A DNA stretch of 64,000 nt from an uncultured Prevotellaceae bacterium (GCA_947165675.1 CAMVBJ010000001.1:62001-126000); one strand, 5' to 3'. Shown: positions 41,498 to 52,016, counted from the first letter of the stretch. The notes: generated from the letters alone by a model not told the origin. A program made the numbers and translations.

Positions 41498-42355
41498 TTA
41501 AAAACTAAAGGCGCATTGCAATCCCAGCGAGGGAAGCCTGCCCCCGGTCACACCGTTGTCGATGGCTGTCGGAGCTACATCAAGGGTGAGGTCGGGAGTG
41601 ATGTCGAAGTGGGCCAATGATGCGTCAACATAGGCATCCACGATATTAATGAGATAGACGCCCACCATGGCAATGACACAGATTTCACGATAGCGGCGGT
41701 AGTAGTTACGCTTGCCTTTCATCGTCTTCTGTAGCCAAGCTTTGTCCAGGTCACCTTCCTTGACCGTCGGCGGGAAGAAGTCCATGTAGCTGCGGGTGTC
41801 GGGATCGTCGTCCATCACGTCGCGGTAGCCCTTGGAGTAATCCTTATACATGCGGTTGTTCCATGAGGCACCATAGGTGAGACCGACAAAGGCTCCCACC
41901 ACAATGGGCAGTTTCCAGTAGCGCCGATTATAGATTTGACCCAAACCAGGGCATAGCGCCGACATCCATAATGCTCGCTTAGGGTCGGGGTTGAACGTGC
42001 GCACCTTGCCTAAGGTGGAAGACGTGGTGCTACTGTTGCTGTTGTCGTCCATCAGTATCTCCACGCCTTCAATTCCCCTGATGGAGTCGATCGAGGCAAA
42101 GGTGATTGTGTCGCCCGAAGCGTTGACAATCCGCACGGGATTACTATGGGCCTCGGTGGTCGTGTCGGTTGTCGTGATAGCCTTGCGGGTGTGGTGTGAC
42201 AGCTTGACTGTTGGCGCCGTGAGCGAGGTGTCGTTATTGACAGTGGTGGCTACCTCTTGGGCCACAGCCAGTCCACCATGCCAGGACAGGCACAGCAACA
42301 ATGCCGTGGCAAGCAAGCGCCACCTCATGCAATATGTCGTCAATTGTTTCACCAA
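41498..42355 (-). CDS. DUF5683 domain-containing membrane protein
   Basis: A 285-aa protein with a signal peptide (LLATALLLCLSWHGGLAVA). The C-terminal half holds the domain: PDPKRALWMSALCPGLGQIYNRRYWKLPIVVGAFVGLTYGASWNNRMY, then a charged segment and a second hydrophobic region (ICVIAMVGVYLINIVDAYVDASL). This is the DUF5683 pattern, nearly always found beside parB in Bacteroidetes. Function unknown; the context suggests a link with envelope growth or chromosome segregation. Confidence 0.88.
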   Translation of the reverse strand: MVKQLTTYCMRWRLLATALLLCLSWHGGLAVAQEVATTVNNDTSLTAPTVKLSHHTRKAITTTDTTTEAHSNPVRIVNASGDTITFASIDSIRGIEGVEILMDDNSNSSTTSSTLGKVRTFNPDPKRALWMSALCPGLGQIYNRRYWKLPIVVGAFVGLTYGASWNNRMYKDYSKGYRDVMDDDPDTRSYMDFFPPTVKEGDLDKAWLQKTMKGKRNYYRRYREICVIAMVGVYLINIVDAYVDASLAHFDITPDLTLDVAPTAIDNGVTGGRLPSLGLQCAFSF

Positions 42356-42364
42356 GCAGCCGTT

Positions 42365-43246
42365 TTAGGCATTTTTCAAATTGTCAAAGATACGAATAAT
42401 TTTCTCAAGCTGCTCCTCGGTGGTGAACGGGAATGTTATTTTTCCTTTACCCGATTTGTCACAGGTGAACTTTACAGGCACCCCGAATGTGGATGAAAGA
42501 TGCTGCTGCAAGATTCCGAAACCCTTGATGTTCAGTTGCTTCCTGTCGTCCGTCTGACCTGCCTGTTCATCAAGTGCCGCTTGCTGCATCTGCTTGGCGC
42601 GCTGTTCAACCTGCCGTACTGATAAACCTTTTTTAATAGTTTCGTTATATAATTTTAACTGTAGCTTTGGGTCATCAAGTGACAGCAGAGCGCGGGCATG
42701 GCCCATATCGAGCGTGTGGTCATGCAGGCCTAATTGCACTTCGGCAGGCAGTTTGAGTAACCTCAGGAAGTTGGCAATGGTGGCGCGTTTCTTGCCGATG
42801 CGCTCACTCAAGCGTTCCTGTGTCAGGTTATATTGGTCGATGAGTTTCCTGAAAGTCAGGGCAATTTCGATGGCATCCAAGTCTTCGCGCTGGATGTTCT
42901 CGATCAGAGCCATCTCAGTCACCTCGCTATCGTTGGCTGTTCGGATGTAGGCCGGTACCGTCTCTAAGCCCGCGAGCAATGCTGCGCGGTAGCGGCGTTC
43001 GCCAGAGATGATCTGGTAAGAATTGTCGCCCATGCTGCGCAGCGTGAGGGGCTGGATGATGCCCAGCTCTCGGATGCTGGTTGCGAGTTCCTCGAGCGCT
43101 ACTTCATCAAAGTTCTGACGTGGCTGGTCGGGATTGGGGGCTATCTGGCTGATGGGTATCTCGTTGATGGCCGATGAACCTTCTGTCTGGATGTCATCCA
43201 TCGAGATCAGGGAGTCGAGTCCCTTGCCTAATGCGCTACGTTTCAT
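42365..43246 (-). CDS. parB: Chromosome-partitioning protein ParB
   Basis: A 293-aa DNA-binding CTPase that spreads from parS. The N-terminal ParB/Srx domain shows the CTP motif ISGERRYRAALLAGLETVPAYI preceded by PNPDQPRQNFDEVALEELATSI. The HTH is QERLSERIGKKRATIANFLRLLKLP, and the C-terminal dimerisation segment ends the protein. It lies 48 bp after parA on the same strand. A parS-like site is at 657-672 in this window. Confidence 0.95.
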   Translation of the reverse strand: MKRSALGKGLDSLISMDDIQTEGSSAINEIPISQIAPNPDQPRQNFDEVALEELATSIRELGIIQPLTLRSMGDNSYQIISGERRYRAALLAGLETVPAYIRTANDSEVTEMALIENIQREDLDAIEIALTFRKLIDQYNLTQERLSERIGKKRATIANFLRLLKLPAEVQLGLHDHTLDMGHARALLSLDDPKLQLKLYNETIKKGLSVRQVEQRAKQMQQAALDEQAGQTDDRKQLNIKGFGILQQHLSSTFGVPVKFTCDKSGKGKITFPFTTEEQLEKIIRIFDNLKNA

Positions 43247-43294
43247 ATTTTTATTGTCTCAATTCTAATTAGGGATTATACTATATTGTGATGA

Positions 43295-44065
43295 TTATTT
43301 ATTCTTGCCGCGGTCGATGATTTCTTGGGCCAGTTGCATGTGGCTCGTGGTGCCACGGCACGAGGGGTCATACAGGATGACTGGTAGTCCATGACTGGGA
43401 GCTTCGCTGATGCGGATGTTGCGCGGGATGACAGTATTGAATACCATGTCACCGAAGTGTCCTTTCAGTTCCTCAAATATCTCATTGGCGAGCCTGAGTC
43501 TTGCGTCATACATCGTGAGCAGGAACCCCTCGATGCGCAGCGTCGAGTTGAGTTTGCCCTTGATGATGCGTATCGTGTTGAGTAGTTTGCTGATGCCTTC
43601 GAGGGCAAAGTACTCGGCTTGTACAGGGATGATGACACTGTCGGCTGCGGTGAGGGCATTGACGGTGATCAGTCCCAGCGAGGGGCTGCAGTCAATGATG
43701 ATGTAGTCGTAGTCGTCTTTTACATCCCGCAAGGCGGCTTGCAGGACGCGTTCACGACCTTTTTTCTCAACTAATTCAAGTTCAGCTCCCACCAGGTCGA
43801 TGCGTGACCCGAGGAGTTTGAGGTTGTCCACACAAGTGTCAACAGTGGCACTGGCAACGGGATATTCATCCACCAGGCACTCATAGATGGTCGAGGACAT
43901 CTGCTTGGGCTCTACACCCAGTCCTGAGGTCGCATTGGCCTGTGGGTCGGCGTCGATGAGCAGTACCCGCTGTCCACTTGTGGCCAATGCAGCTGACAGG
44001 TTGATTGAGGTGGTGGTCTTGCCCACGCCACCCTTCTGATTGGCTATTGCTATTATCTTTCCCAT
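43295..44065 (-). CDS. parA: Chromosome-partitioning ATPase ParA (Soj)
   Basis: A 256-aa deviant Walker-A ATPase that drives origin segregation with ParB. Motifs are KGGVGKTTTSINLSAALA (P-loop), LLIDADPQANATSGLG (A' motif) and YIIIDCSPSLGLITVNALTAAD (Walker B). Length is typical of chromosomal Soj. First gene of the parA-parB-DUF5683-mltD series. Confidence 0.95.
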   Translation of the reverse strand: MGKIIAIANQKGGVGKTTTSINLSAALATSGQRVLLIDADPQANATSGLGVEPKQMSSTIYECLVDEYPVASATVDTCVDNLKLLGSRIDLVGAELELVEKKGRERVLQAALRDVKDDYDYIIIDCSPSLGLITVNALTAADSVIIPVQAEYFALEGISKLLNTIRIIKGKLNSTLRIEGFLLTMYDARLRLANEIFEELKGHFGDMVFNTVIPRNIRISEAPSHGLPVILYDPSCRGTTSHMQLAQEIIDRGKNK

Positions 44066-44698
44066 AAGTTGGTGTCGTAATCAAATTGTTTCTATAATGA
44101 ACATCGGCTGCGCCTCGTCCATGTGAAAGCAGGCTTTCGATGGAATTCGGCTTGCACGATGTTTCACGGGTGCAAAGGAACGTTTTTTTACTCAAAAAAC
44201 CTTGAAAAAGTCCGTTAAAATGGGTGAATTGTTCAAAACTATCGGTAATTGTTAATAAATCGTGGAACATTGCATTTTTACGTATGATTGTTATTGTCTT
44301 GATGTGAGAGAAATTGGCTTGGTTGCCATGGTGGCCGTTCGCTATAATCCTGATAAGATCCAGACGATGATATGGATGTTAGCCCGCCCCCTGCGGGGTT
44401 AATGCGAATTTCGCAAATTGGTTATATTATGAGTGGCTTCTCCAGGGGGCTGATCACATTTATGGGTTATCATTGTGGTAGCAAAAGCGGTTTTTCGTCT
44501 GAATAATGTCACAAATGCGCAATGAAAATCAACATTTAACCTTATTTTAAAGTGAATTGCAGAAAAATGATGTACATTTGCAGGCTGCATTGTCATTCAG
44601 CAGCATTTCACGGTGTTCAGTTTAAGGTTAATTTTGGCCTTCTTCCCGTCGCCGTGTCATTTTGCTTGAACCTAACAAAACAAGATAATTAACCGAAT
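44066..44698. other. Large intergenic region between parA and the first M6 protease
   Basis: 633 bp without a credible ORF. It holds the palindrome TGCGAATTTCGCA near 44403, GC-rich short inverted repeats (CCCCTGCGGGG) near 44390, two half-parS-like words (TGTTTCACG near 44159 and CGTGGAACA near 44265) and a plus-strand -7 box at 44573-44580. No DnaA-box cluster was seen. Confidence 0.6.
44573..44580 (+). promoter_or_regulatory. -7 promoter element of the first M6 protease
   Basis: TACATTTG matches TAnnTTTG; leader of about 110 nt; -33 element unclear. Confidence 0.5.
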
Positions 44699-46933
44699 AT
44701 GATCAAAAAATTCTTTTCTTCGCTACTTTTAGCAACCTTAATCGGGGCAAACGCATTTGCATGCCCTGCTCATCGTGGTATGGTCCAGATGCCTCAGCCC
44801 GATGGTACATTAGTCACTTTGCAGCTCAAGGGTGACGAGTTCTATAGCTTTAATACAACATCTGATGGTTACACCATCATGCTGAATAAAGCAGGTGCCT
44901 ATGTATATGCTCAACTCGATGGCGAGAATCTCGTTGAGACCCAGTTGCTCGCCCATGATCCCGGGCAACGTTCAGCGTCTGAGCTTGCTCTGCTTGCCAC
45001 CACTCCCAAGCACCTGGTTGACATGAAGGAGGTGGACGTGGCAAATGCCCGCCGTGCCAAGCGCAATGTTGACTTGTCAAACTTTGACTTTGAAAACTTC
45101 CGTGGCCTTGTGATTCTCATTGACTTCTCGGACAAGAAGTTTGCTACAGATGATCCACAGGCATTCTATACCGATATGTTCAGTACAGAGAATTTCACGG
45201 GATTCCACGATCCTATTACCAACCGTGATGTGTCCTGCCTGGGCAGTGTGCGTGACTACTTCAATGACCAGTCTAATGGTGCCTTCAAGCCCCCCTTTGA
45301 CGTGTATGGTCCTTATACCTCGACCCGCAAGGCCAGTGAGTGTAACCGCTATTCCACGTCCATTTTCACTACCGCATTGAAGAAGGCCAACGATGATGTT
45401 GACTTCAGCCGTTATGATAACAATGGTGATGGTCGCGTGGATATGGTTTACTTTCTGGTCGCTGGCTACTCGGCAGCTTCCAATGGTTCCGAGACAGGTT
45501 ATCTGTGGCCCCATGCCAGCAATCTGGCTTCATCTTACATCTCCTATGACGGCAAGTGGATGGACCGCTATGCCAGCTCCACAGAGCTGTATGGTTGGGA
45601 AACGTCTCCAAGCACTGTCACTGTCGAGGGTATCGGTACCATCTGCCACGAGTTCAGCCACGTGTTAGGCTTGCCTGATTTATATGATACTGACTATGCC
45701 AAATCAGGTGGCGAGAGTCATCATCCCGGTGAATGGGACTTGATGGCTGGTGGCGGTGATTTTGACTACGGCCGCACTCCTGCCGGTTACACGCTGTTTG
45801 AGCGTTATGCTATCGGTTGGGCGCATCCCAAGACGATAACCGAGGCTGGAACTTACTCGATTGAGGCCGTTAACATCTCGCGTGATGGTTTTATCCTGCG
45901 CTCACCAGTTGAGAACGAGTTCTTCACCATTGAGAACAGGCAGAAGACAGGTTGGGATTCCTACATTCCCGGCCATGGCATGATTGTGACTCGTGTTGAC
46001 AGCACCAACGTGAGCGTCTGGTCGATGAATAAATTGAATTGCAACCCAAGCCACAACTACTTTGAGATGTTGCGTGCTGGTAACACTACTGAGGGTGACC
46101 TTGCCAGCGACCCGTTCCCCGGCACCCTGGGCAACACCTTAATTACCAATGATTCCTATCCCAACATCAAGACTTGGAATGGCACTAAGAATCAGTTCAA
46201 TATCGTGGGCATTTCTGAGAAAAACGGCATTATCACCTTTAATGTCGTTGAGGATGGTTCCATCCAGACGCTCGTCGAGGACTTCGAGGGCATGAGTCCC
46301 AACAGCAGTACCACCGATACTAACATTGAAGGTAACTTTGCAACCTGGTCATTCAACAAGAGTGGCGTGCGTGCTCCCGGTAGCACTAAGGCCAATGGTA
46401 AGAACAGTGTGTTGATGAAGCTGCCCAGCCAATTCTACACGACCACTCCGATTTATTATAACGTCTATATGGCATCGTTGACCGTGTTCAACACGAGCTC
46501 CTATGTCGCAAAGTATTCTCTCGAGTACTCGACCGACGAGGGTGCCACTTGGACCAAGGTGATGTGTGCCAACGGCAAGGATGGAGCAGAAATCCCCGCC
46601 AAAACGACTTTTACCGGCTATTGGAATCTGAATCTTAATAACCACACTCCTGCTCTGTATCGCATCAGCCAGGTGGGTGGTAACAAGAATGCTTCGACCT
46701 ATGTTGATGACTTCACCCTGTACTACACGGGCGAGGAAGGTGGCCCGCTGGAATATCTGCCTGGTGACGTGAATGGTGACGGTGAAATCGGAATTGCCGA
46801 CGTCAATGCAATTCTTGACATCATCCTGGGCGGTGCTGCCGATGCAGACACACAAGTGCGCGCCGATGTCAATGAGGACTCAGAGATCGGTATCGCTGAC
46901 GCAAATGCCGTTATCGACATGATCTTGAAATAA
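44699..46933 (+). CDS. Secreted M6-family metalloprotease with dockerin-like C-terminus (1)
   Basis: A 744-aa secreted protease. The signal peptide (SSLLLATLIGANAFA) is followed by an N-terminal propeptide-like region (PDGTLVTLQLKGDEFYSFNTTSDGYTIMLN). The catalytic zinc motif is CHEFSHVLGLPDLYD near residue 318, with the Met-turn WDLMAGG. Beta-rich domains follow. Two dockerin-type loops close the protein (DVNGDGEIGIADVNAILDIIL and DVNEDSEIGIADANAVIDMIL). It is the first of three tandem paralogues. No cohesin is encoded here, so the C-terminal module may serve calcium binding or export rather than cellulosome assembly. Confidence 0.9.
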   Translation: MIKKFFSSLLLATLIGANAFACPAHRGMVQMPQPDGTLVTLQLKGDEFYSFNTTSDGYTIMLNKAGAYVYAQLDGENLVETQLLAHDPGQRSASELALLATTPKHLVDMKEVDVANARRAKRNVDLSNFDFENFRGLVILIDFSDKKFATDDPQAFYTDMFSTENFTGFHDPITNRDVSCLGSVRDYFNDQSNGAFKPPFDVYGPYTSTRKASECNRYSTSIFTTALKKANDDVDFSRYDNNGDGRVDMVYFLVAGYSAASNGSETGYLWPHASNLASSYISYDGKWMDRYASSTELYGWETSPSTVTVEGIGTICHEFSHVLGLPDLYDTDYAKSGGESHHPGEWDLMAGGGDFDYGRTPAGYTLFERYAIGWAHPKTITEAGTYSIEAVNISRDGFILRSPVENEFFTIENRQKTGWDSYIPGHGMIVTRVDSTNVSVWSMNKLNCNPSHNYFEMLRAGNTTEGDLASDPFPGTLGNTLITNDSYPNIKTWNGTKNQFNIVGISEKNGIITFNVVEDGSIQTLVEDFEGMSPNSSTTDTNIEGNFATWSFNKSGVRAPGSTKANGKNSVLMKLPSQFYTTTPIYYNVYMASLTVFNTSSYVAKYSLEYSTDEGATWTKVMCANGKDGAEIPAKTTFTGYWNLNLNNHTPALYRISQVGGNKNASTYVDDFTLYYTGEEGGPLEYLPGDVNGDGEIGIADVNAILDIILGGAADADTQVRADVNEDSEIGIADANAVIDMILK

Positions 46934-46986
46934 TCATTTAATTTATATCATCAAAATTCAGAAGTGCAATTTCTTAAGGAAAAGTT

Positions 46987-49200
46987 ATGAAGAAAATCTT
47001 TATGTTATTCTTATTGGGATTGTTGTGCGTGGGCGCACAGGCAATCCCAGCCGATCCTGTACCTGTGCAGGTGGCGCAGCCCGATGGCTCAATGTTGACA
47101 GTGGTCCTGCATGGTGACGAGTTTATTCACTATACCACTACACTTGACGGGTACACGGTAATGAAGAATGCAGCGGGTTATTATACCTATGCCCGCCTTG
47201 ACGGTAATCGGTTGGTGGCTGGCGATTGTGTCGCTCATGATGCCGCCCATCGCACGAGTGCTGACCTTGCTGCTCTCGCCACGATACCCAAGGGGCTCGT
47301 GAGTGAGCAGCAGGTGCAGACCGGAACCCGCAAGATGAATCGCCGCAATAGCGCAATGCGCCGCGTGGGAGCCGACGGCATGATGGACTATGACCGTTTT
47401 CGTGGTCTGATTATCCTTGTCAACTTTAATGATAAGGAGTTCTCGATGCCTAATCCCGGCTCTTTTTATGACGATATGGTCAACACCCATAACTTCAATG
47501 GTTATTCCTTGAATGGACGTTATGTGAGGATGACGGGTAGCGTGAGGGATTATTTTTATGACAATTCCAACCACATTTTCGACCCGGCATTTGACGTGGT
47601 GGGCCCTGTTAATGTCAATTATTCTTGCAAGTATCCTAATGGTACTAACAATGCCGATGACGTTTTCCATGCAGCGCTTGAAGCCGCCGACCCCTATGTG
47701 GACTACAGTGAATATGACAGCGATGGGGACGGCTATGTGGATATGGTCTTCTTCCTGGTCGCTGGTCTCTCGTCCAACTATAGTGGTAACGACGAGGCTT
47801 ACCTGTGGCCTCACATGTTCTACCTGTACTGGGCTCCTCCCCATGATGGTAAATACTTTGGCCTGTATGCCTGCTCAACCGAGATTGCAGGTTGGGAGAA
47901 TTCCTATTACAAGGATGTGAACGGTATCGGTACATTCTGTCACGAGTTTGGTCACGTTTTGGGCCTGCCAGACTTGTATGACACGGACTATAGCGGAAGT
48001 GGCGGTGAGAGCCGTAATCCTGGTGAATGGTCCATTATGGCTGGCGGCAGTGGCAATAACTTTGGCCGCAATCCAGTGGGTTACAGCCTGTATGAGCGAT
48101 ATGCTTTGGGCTTCACCACGCCCACTGTCATTAATGCTGAAGGGCCCCAGACGCTCCAAGCACTTGATGAGAGCAATCAGGGCCTGCGCTTGAACACGCC
48201 CAACAGTCATGAGTTCTTCCTCATCGAGAACCGCCAGCCCGGCAAGTGGGATGTGAACCTGCCAAGCAGTGGCATGATGGTGGCGCGTGTTGACTCAAGC
48301 AGCGTGCGCGTGTGGGAGAATAATGAGGTTAACGTGAACCCCAATCGCATGTATTATGAGTTGCTCCGCGCTAACTACATGGGCGATGATAGTGAATATG
48401 ACCCATTCCCTGGAGCCTCTAATGTGACTAAACTTACTAATTACACTAAGCCCAATCTGCTCACTTGGGACAAGCAGTTCAATGAGTATTCCATTAAGGA
48501 TATTGCTATGAACAATGGCGTGATCACCTTCAATGTTGAGGCCGATAACTCGTTGATGACGATTGTCGAGGACTTTGAGGGGATGCCCATTGCAACCACC
48601 CAGTCCGATAAGGGCGTGAAGGGCGTCTATGCCAAGTGGGATTTCGCCAAGTGTGGTGTGGCGGCTCCTGCTGCTGGTGAGTGCAATGGAAGCCAAGCTG
48701 TGGGCATGATCAAGCCCAGCCAGATCACCACGACGGCTACGCTGGATGTCGCCCCTTACATGGTACAGTACACTGTTTACAATCCCACGACATCGGCTGC
48801 CAACTTCAGGCTCTCTTACTCCGTTGATAAGGGCCAAACTTGGCAGACGGCCGTTGAGTCGGTCATCACTGTCGATGCTGGTAGCACCAAGACGGCAACG
48901 GCTCAATTGCCTACCGATGCGCGCATCATGCTGCGTATCAACCAGACATCAGGCAGCGCTAAGACAAAGTGTTACCTTGACGATATCAAGCTGTTCTACA
49001 CTGAAACGTGGGAGCCTGAGGTCATTATAGGTGATGTGGATGGTGATAGCGAGGTCGGCATCAGCGATGTCAATGCTGTCATCGACTTGATATTAGGCGC
49101 AAGGGGCAATGACGAGTTGCGAGCCCGTGCCGATGTCAACGGCGATGGGGAAATTAGTATCAGTGATGTGAATATGATCATAGACCTTATTTTAAAATAA
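46987..49200 (+). CDS. Secreted M6-family metalloprotease with dockerin-like C-terminus (2)
   Basis: A 737-aa paralogue of the preceding gene, 53 bp downstream. It has a signal peptide (MKKIFMLFLLGLLCVGAQA). The propeptide-like segment is QPDGSMLTVVLHGDEFIHYTTTLDGYTVMKN. The zinc motif CHEFGHVLGLPDLYD is near residue 318, with Met-turn WSIMAGG. Dockerin-like loops DVDGDSEVGISDVNAVIDLIL and DVNGDGEISISDVNMIIDLIL end it. It probably shares a transcript with copy 1 and ends at the terminator at 49233. Confidence 0.9.
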   Translation: MKKIFMLFLLGLLCVGAQAIPADPVPVQVAQPDGSMLTVVLHGDEFIHYTTTLDGYTVMKNAAGYYTYARLDGNRLVAGDCVAHDAAHRTSADLAALATIPKGLVSEQQVQTGTRKMNRRNSAMRRVGADGMMDYDRFRGLIILVNFNDKEFSMPNPGSFYDDMVNTHNFNGYSLNGRYVRMTGSVRDYFYDNSNHIFDPAFDVVGPVNVNYSCKYPNGTNNADDVFHAALEAADPYVDYSEYDSDGDGYVDMVFFLVAGLSSNYSGNDEAYLWPHMFYLYWAPPHDGKYFGLYACSTEIAGWENSYYKDVNGIGTFCHEFGHVLGLPDLYDTDYSGSGGESRNPGEWSIMAGGSGNNFGRNPVGYSLYERYALGFTTPTVINAEGPQTLQALDESNQGLRLNTPNSHEFFLIENRQPGKWDVNLPSSGMMVARVDSSSVRVWENNEVNVNPNRMYYELLRANYMGDDSEYDPFPGASNVTKLTNYTKPNLLTWDKQFNEYSIKDIAMNNGVITFNVEADNSLMTIVEDFEGMPIATTQSDKGVKGVYAKWDFAKCGVAAPAAGECNGSQAVGMIKPSQITTTATLDVAPYMVQYTVYNPTTSAANFRLSYSVDKGQTWQTAVESVITVDAGSTKTATAQLPTDARIMLRINQTSGSAKTKCYLDDIKLFYTETWEPEVIIGDVDGDSEVGISDVNAVIDLILGARGNDELRARADVNGDGEISISDVNMIIDLILK

Positions 49201-49232
49201 GTTAGATGAAATTGTAAATAAATGTGATAGCC

Positions 49233-49260
49233 ACTCCCCCTCTCAGATTGGAGGGGGAGT
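49233..49260 (+). terminator. Terminator after the second M6 protease
   Basis: 10-bp GC-rich stem ACTCCCCCTC / GAGGGGGAGT with an 8-nt loop; no long T-run (TGGATA follows). Confidence 0.6.
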
Positions 49261-49372
49261 TGGATATCAGTAATTCGTTTTCATCGAACACACATTATTT
49301 TAAAATAAACCTAAAATAGAAAAACCTTAATTAATTAGTTATTGACCTAAATTCATTAGTATTATTGATGTT

Positions 49373-51634
49373 ATGAAACATTTCTTATCATTACTTGCAG
49401 CGGGGTTGTTTTTCTTGACTGGCAACGCAATTCCTGCTGATCCAACTCCAACAAAGCTGCTCCAGCCAGATGGAACAGTGTTGACTGTGACCCTGCAGGG
49501 TGACGAGTTTTTTAACTACATGACGACCACCGATGGCTACACCGTGGTCAAGAACGAGGCGGGTTATTACACCTATGCCCGTCTTGAGGGTGACCGCTTA
49601 GTTGCTGGTGCATGTGTCGCTCATGACGCTGAACAGCGCACAGCTGTCGACAATGCCGCTCTTGCCGGCGTGCCCAAGAGACTGACCAGCTCGTCGATGG
49701 TGCAAAACGGCAAGCGCTTGCTGAGCCGTCGCAACGACACGATGCTGGGCATCGGCGCCAATGGTCACATGGATTATAGTAAGTTCCGTGGGCTGATCAT
49801 TCTGATTAATTACACTGACAAGACATTTGAGAATTATCTCCCGTACAACTACGAGACCTATGATTTCTATAATGAGATGATCAACGGTCACGATTACACG
49901 GGATATACGATGCCGTCAGGCACCAAGAAGGAAATGACTGGCAGTGTGCGCGACTTCTACTATGACAACTCCAACCAGATGTTCGACCCGCAGTTTGACA
50001 TCTTGGGACCGGTGAATGTGGACTTTGTCGCTACCGATGCCAATCAGATGGCCAACTGCGATACCATCTTCTTCTCGGCGGTACAGGCGCTGGACGATCA
50101 GGTGGATTTCAGCCAGTATGACACTGATGGTGACGGTACGGTCGATATGGTGTTCTTCCTGGTTGCCGGTTGGGGCTCTGATAACGGAAGCAATAACCGC
50201 AAGTACCTGTGGCCTCACATGTTCACTTTTGCTGAGTCTCCTGTGGTCGATGGCGTGAACTTCGGTCTATATGCCTGCTCGACTGCGATGACTGGCGCTG
50301 AACCTCAGTGGGGCAATGGCATTATTGGCGGTATTGGCACCTTCTGCCATGAGTTTAGCCATGTACTGGGATTGCCCGACTTGTATGACACCGACTATGC
50401 CCAGAGTGGAGGCCAAAGCCGTCATCCCAGCAACTGGTCCATCATGGCCAGCGGTTTTAAGGTAAACAATGGCTATAATCCAGTGGGCTACAGTCTATAT
50501 GAGCGTTATGCATTAGGCTTTGCGCAGCCCACGCTCATTGCCGACACGGGCGCTTACTCGCTTCAAGCACTTGATGTTTTCAATGAGGGCCTGCGATTGA
50601 ATTCGCCCAATGCTGGTGAGTATTTCCTCTTTGAGAACCGCCAGCAATCAGGCAAGTGGGACAAGAGCCTGCCCGGCAGTGGTATGCTGGTGTTCCGTGT
50701 AGATTCGACCAATGTCAGCGTGTGGGAGGATAATAAGATCAACTGCGACCCCAACCACATGTACTATGAGATGCTCAGAGCCAGTTACAACGGCTTCTCA
50801 GACACAGGCCGTGATGTTTTCCCTGGCACCTACGAGGTTACTGAGATCAATAACCTGTCCAGTCCCAGCTTGCGCACATGGGACGGCCAGGTGAACCGTT
50901 ATGGTATCACCGACATTGCGATGACCGACAAGGTTATCACCTTCAATGTCGTGAGGGATTACGCCGTGAGCATTATCGAGGACTTTGAGCAAATGCCGGT
51001 AACCGAAAACCAGAACGAGACAGGAGTGGAAGGAGTGTACGCTGACTGGAATTTCACCAACTGTGCTGTTGTTGACACCGCTCAGGTGGGTGTTGAGTGT
51101 GGTCACGTGGTTGCCATGACAAACGGAAGCATGATCACCACGGCAGACACGCTTGATGTCATGCCCACACTGGTGCGCTTCACCGTTTACAATGCCTCTG
51201 ACGCAAGTGCCCTCTATACGGTTAACTACTCGGTGGATGGTGGTAGCCGCTGGAAAGAACCTGATGCAGCATCGGTTTCGGTTCCGGCTGGTTCATCGAC
51301 ATCGTTCAGCGTCTATATGCCTGTAAACGAAGGCCCGATGATGATACGCATCAAGCAGACGACGGGTAGCACCGAGGTACCCTGCTTCCTCGATGATATC
51401 GTCCTGTACTATGATGGTCCCGAGGTGCCCGATGAACCCCAATACATTGTGGGTGATGTCAATGGCGATGGCATGGTGACGATCAAGGACGTTACAGCAC
51501 TCATCGACTACCTGTTAGGAGGCAATGCCGAACCAATCAATGAGGCTGCGGCCGACGTTAATCAGAATGGTGGTATAGCCATTAACGACGTTACTGCACT
51601 GATCGACCTATTGCTGAGTTCTCCTGCCAAATGA
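49373..51634 (+). CDS. Secreted M6-family metalloprotease with dockerin-like C-terminus (3)
   Basis: A 753-aa paralogue. The signal peptide is FLSLLAAGLFFLTGNA. The propeptide-like segment is QPDGTVLTVTLQGDEFFNYMTTTDGYTVVKN. The zinc motif is CHEFSHVLGLPDLYD near residue 325, with Met-turn WSIMASG. Its dockerin-like repeats (DVNGDGMVTIKDVTALIDYLL, DVNQNGGIAINDVTALIDLLL) are closer to those of the downstream C10 peptidase than to M6 copies 1 and 2, suggesting domain exchange. It is separated from copy 2 by a terminator, so it is likely regulated on its own. Confidence 0.9.
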   Translation: MKHFLSLLAAGLFFLTGNAIPADPTPTKLLQPDGTVLTVTLQGDEFFNYMTTTDGYTVVKNEAGYYTYARLEGDRLVAGACVAHDAEQRTAVDNAALAGVPKRLTSSSMVQNGKRLLSRRNDTMLGIGANGHMDYSKFRGLIILINYTDKTFENYLPYNYETYDFYNEMINGHDYTGYTMPSGTKKEMTGSVRDFYYDNSNQMFDPQFDILGPVNVDFVATDANQMANCDTIFFSAVQALDDQVDFSQYDTDGDGTVDMVFFLVAGWGSDNGSNNRKYLWPHMFTFAESPVVDGVNFGLYACSTAMTGAEPQWGNGIIGGIGTFCHEFSHVLGLPDLYDTDYAQSGGQSRHPSNWSIMASGFKVNNGYNPVGYSLYERYALGFAQPTLIADTGAYSLQALDVFNEGLRLNSPNAGEYFLFENRQQSGKWDKSLPGSGMLVFRVDSTNVSVWEDNKINCDPNHMYYEMLRASYNGFSDTGRDVFPGTYEVTEINNLSSPSLRTWDGQVNRYGITDIAMTDKVITFNVVRDYAVSIIEDFEQMPVTENQNETGVEGVYADWNFTNCAVVDTAQVGVECGHVVAMTNGSMITTADTLDVMPTLVRFTVYNASDASALYTVNYSVDGGSRWKEPDAASVSVPAGSSTSFSVYMPVNEGPMMIRIKQTTGSTEVPCFLDDIVLYYDGPEVPDEPQYIVGDVNGDGMVTIKDVTALIDYLLGGNAEPINEAAADVNQNGGIAINDVTALIDLLLSSPAK

Positions 51635-51783
51635 TTGTGGGTACCATGTAGCTTCAAGTCATAGTGTCACAAGTGGCTTGAAAAGAGCTTAATCGGATTG
51701 GGGGTTCCATTGAGGGATTCCCAATTTGATTTTACCCTACCGAAATCAGTTAACATTTTATAATAATTTTTTACAGTGAAAAT

Positions 51784-51814
51784 TTTGCCAGTTCGGCTAA
51801 ATGCAGTACCTTTG
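51784..51814 (+). promoter_or_regulatory. Distal promoter upstream of the C10 peptidase
   Basis: TTTG (51784-51787), 19-bp spacer, TACCTTTG (51807-51814): consensus match. It lies 358 bp from the C10 start. Confidence 0.75.
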
Positions 51815-51962
51815 CGTCAAAGTTGGAAATATTAATACTATTCATCCTAAATGAACATCGCGTTGTGAAACGGGGTGTTTATTTTTTTGGTGGTTTGATG
51901 GACGTTATTTACCCGTTTTATATAAAAAATGATTTTGAATTGAAAACGTTTTCGTAAATTCT

Positions 51963-51993
51963 TTTGGCGTTTCCCATAAATAGTATAATTTTG
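51963..51993 (+). promoter_or_regulatory. Proximal promoter of the C10 peptidase
   Basis: TTTG (51963-51966), 19-bp spacer, TAATTTTG (51986-51993). The leader of about 170 nt contains the small ORF at 52017. Confidence 0.75.
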
Positions 51994-52016
51994 CAGCTGA
52001 AAAAGACAAAAATGCG

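Noticed and set aside
44150-44275. Second parS near parA
   Set aside because: TGTTTCACGGGTG and CGTGGAACA are only half-sites, not a palindrome.
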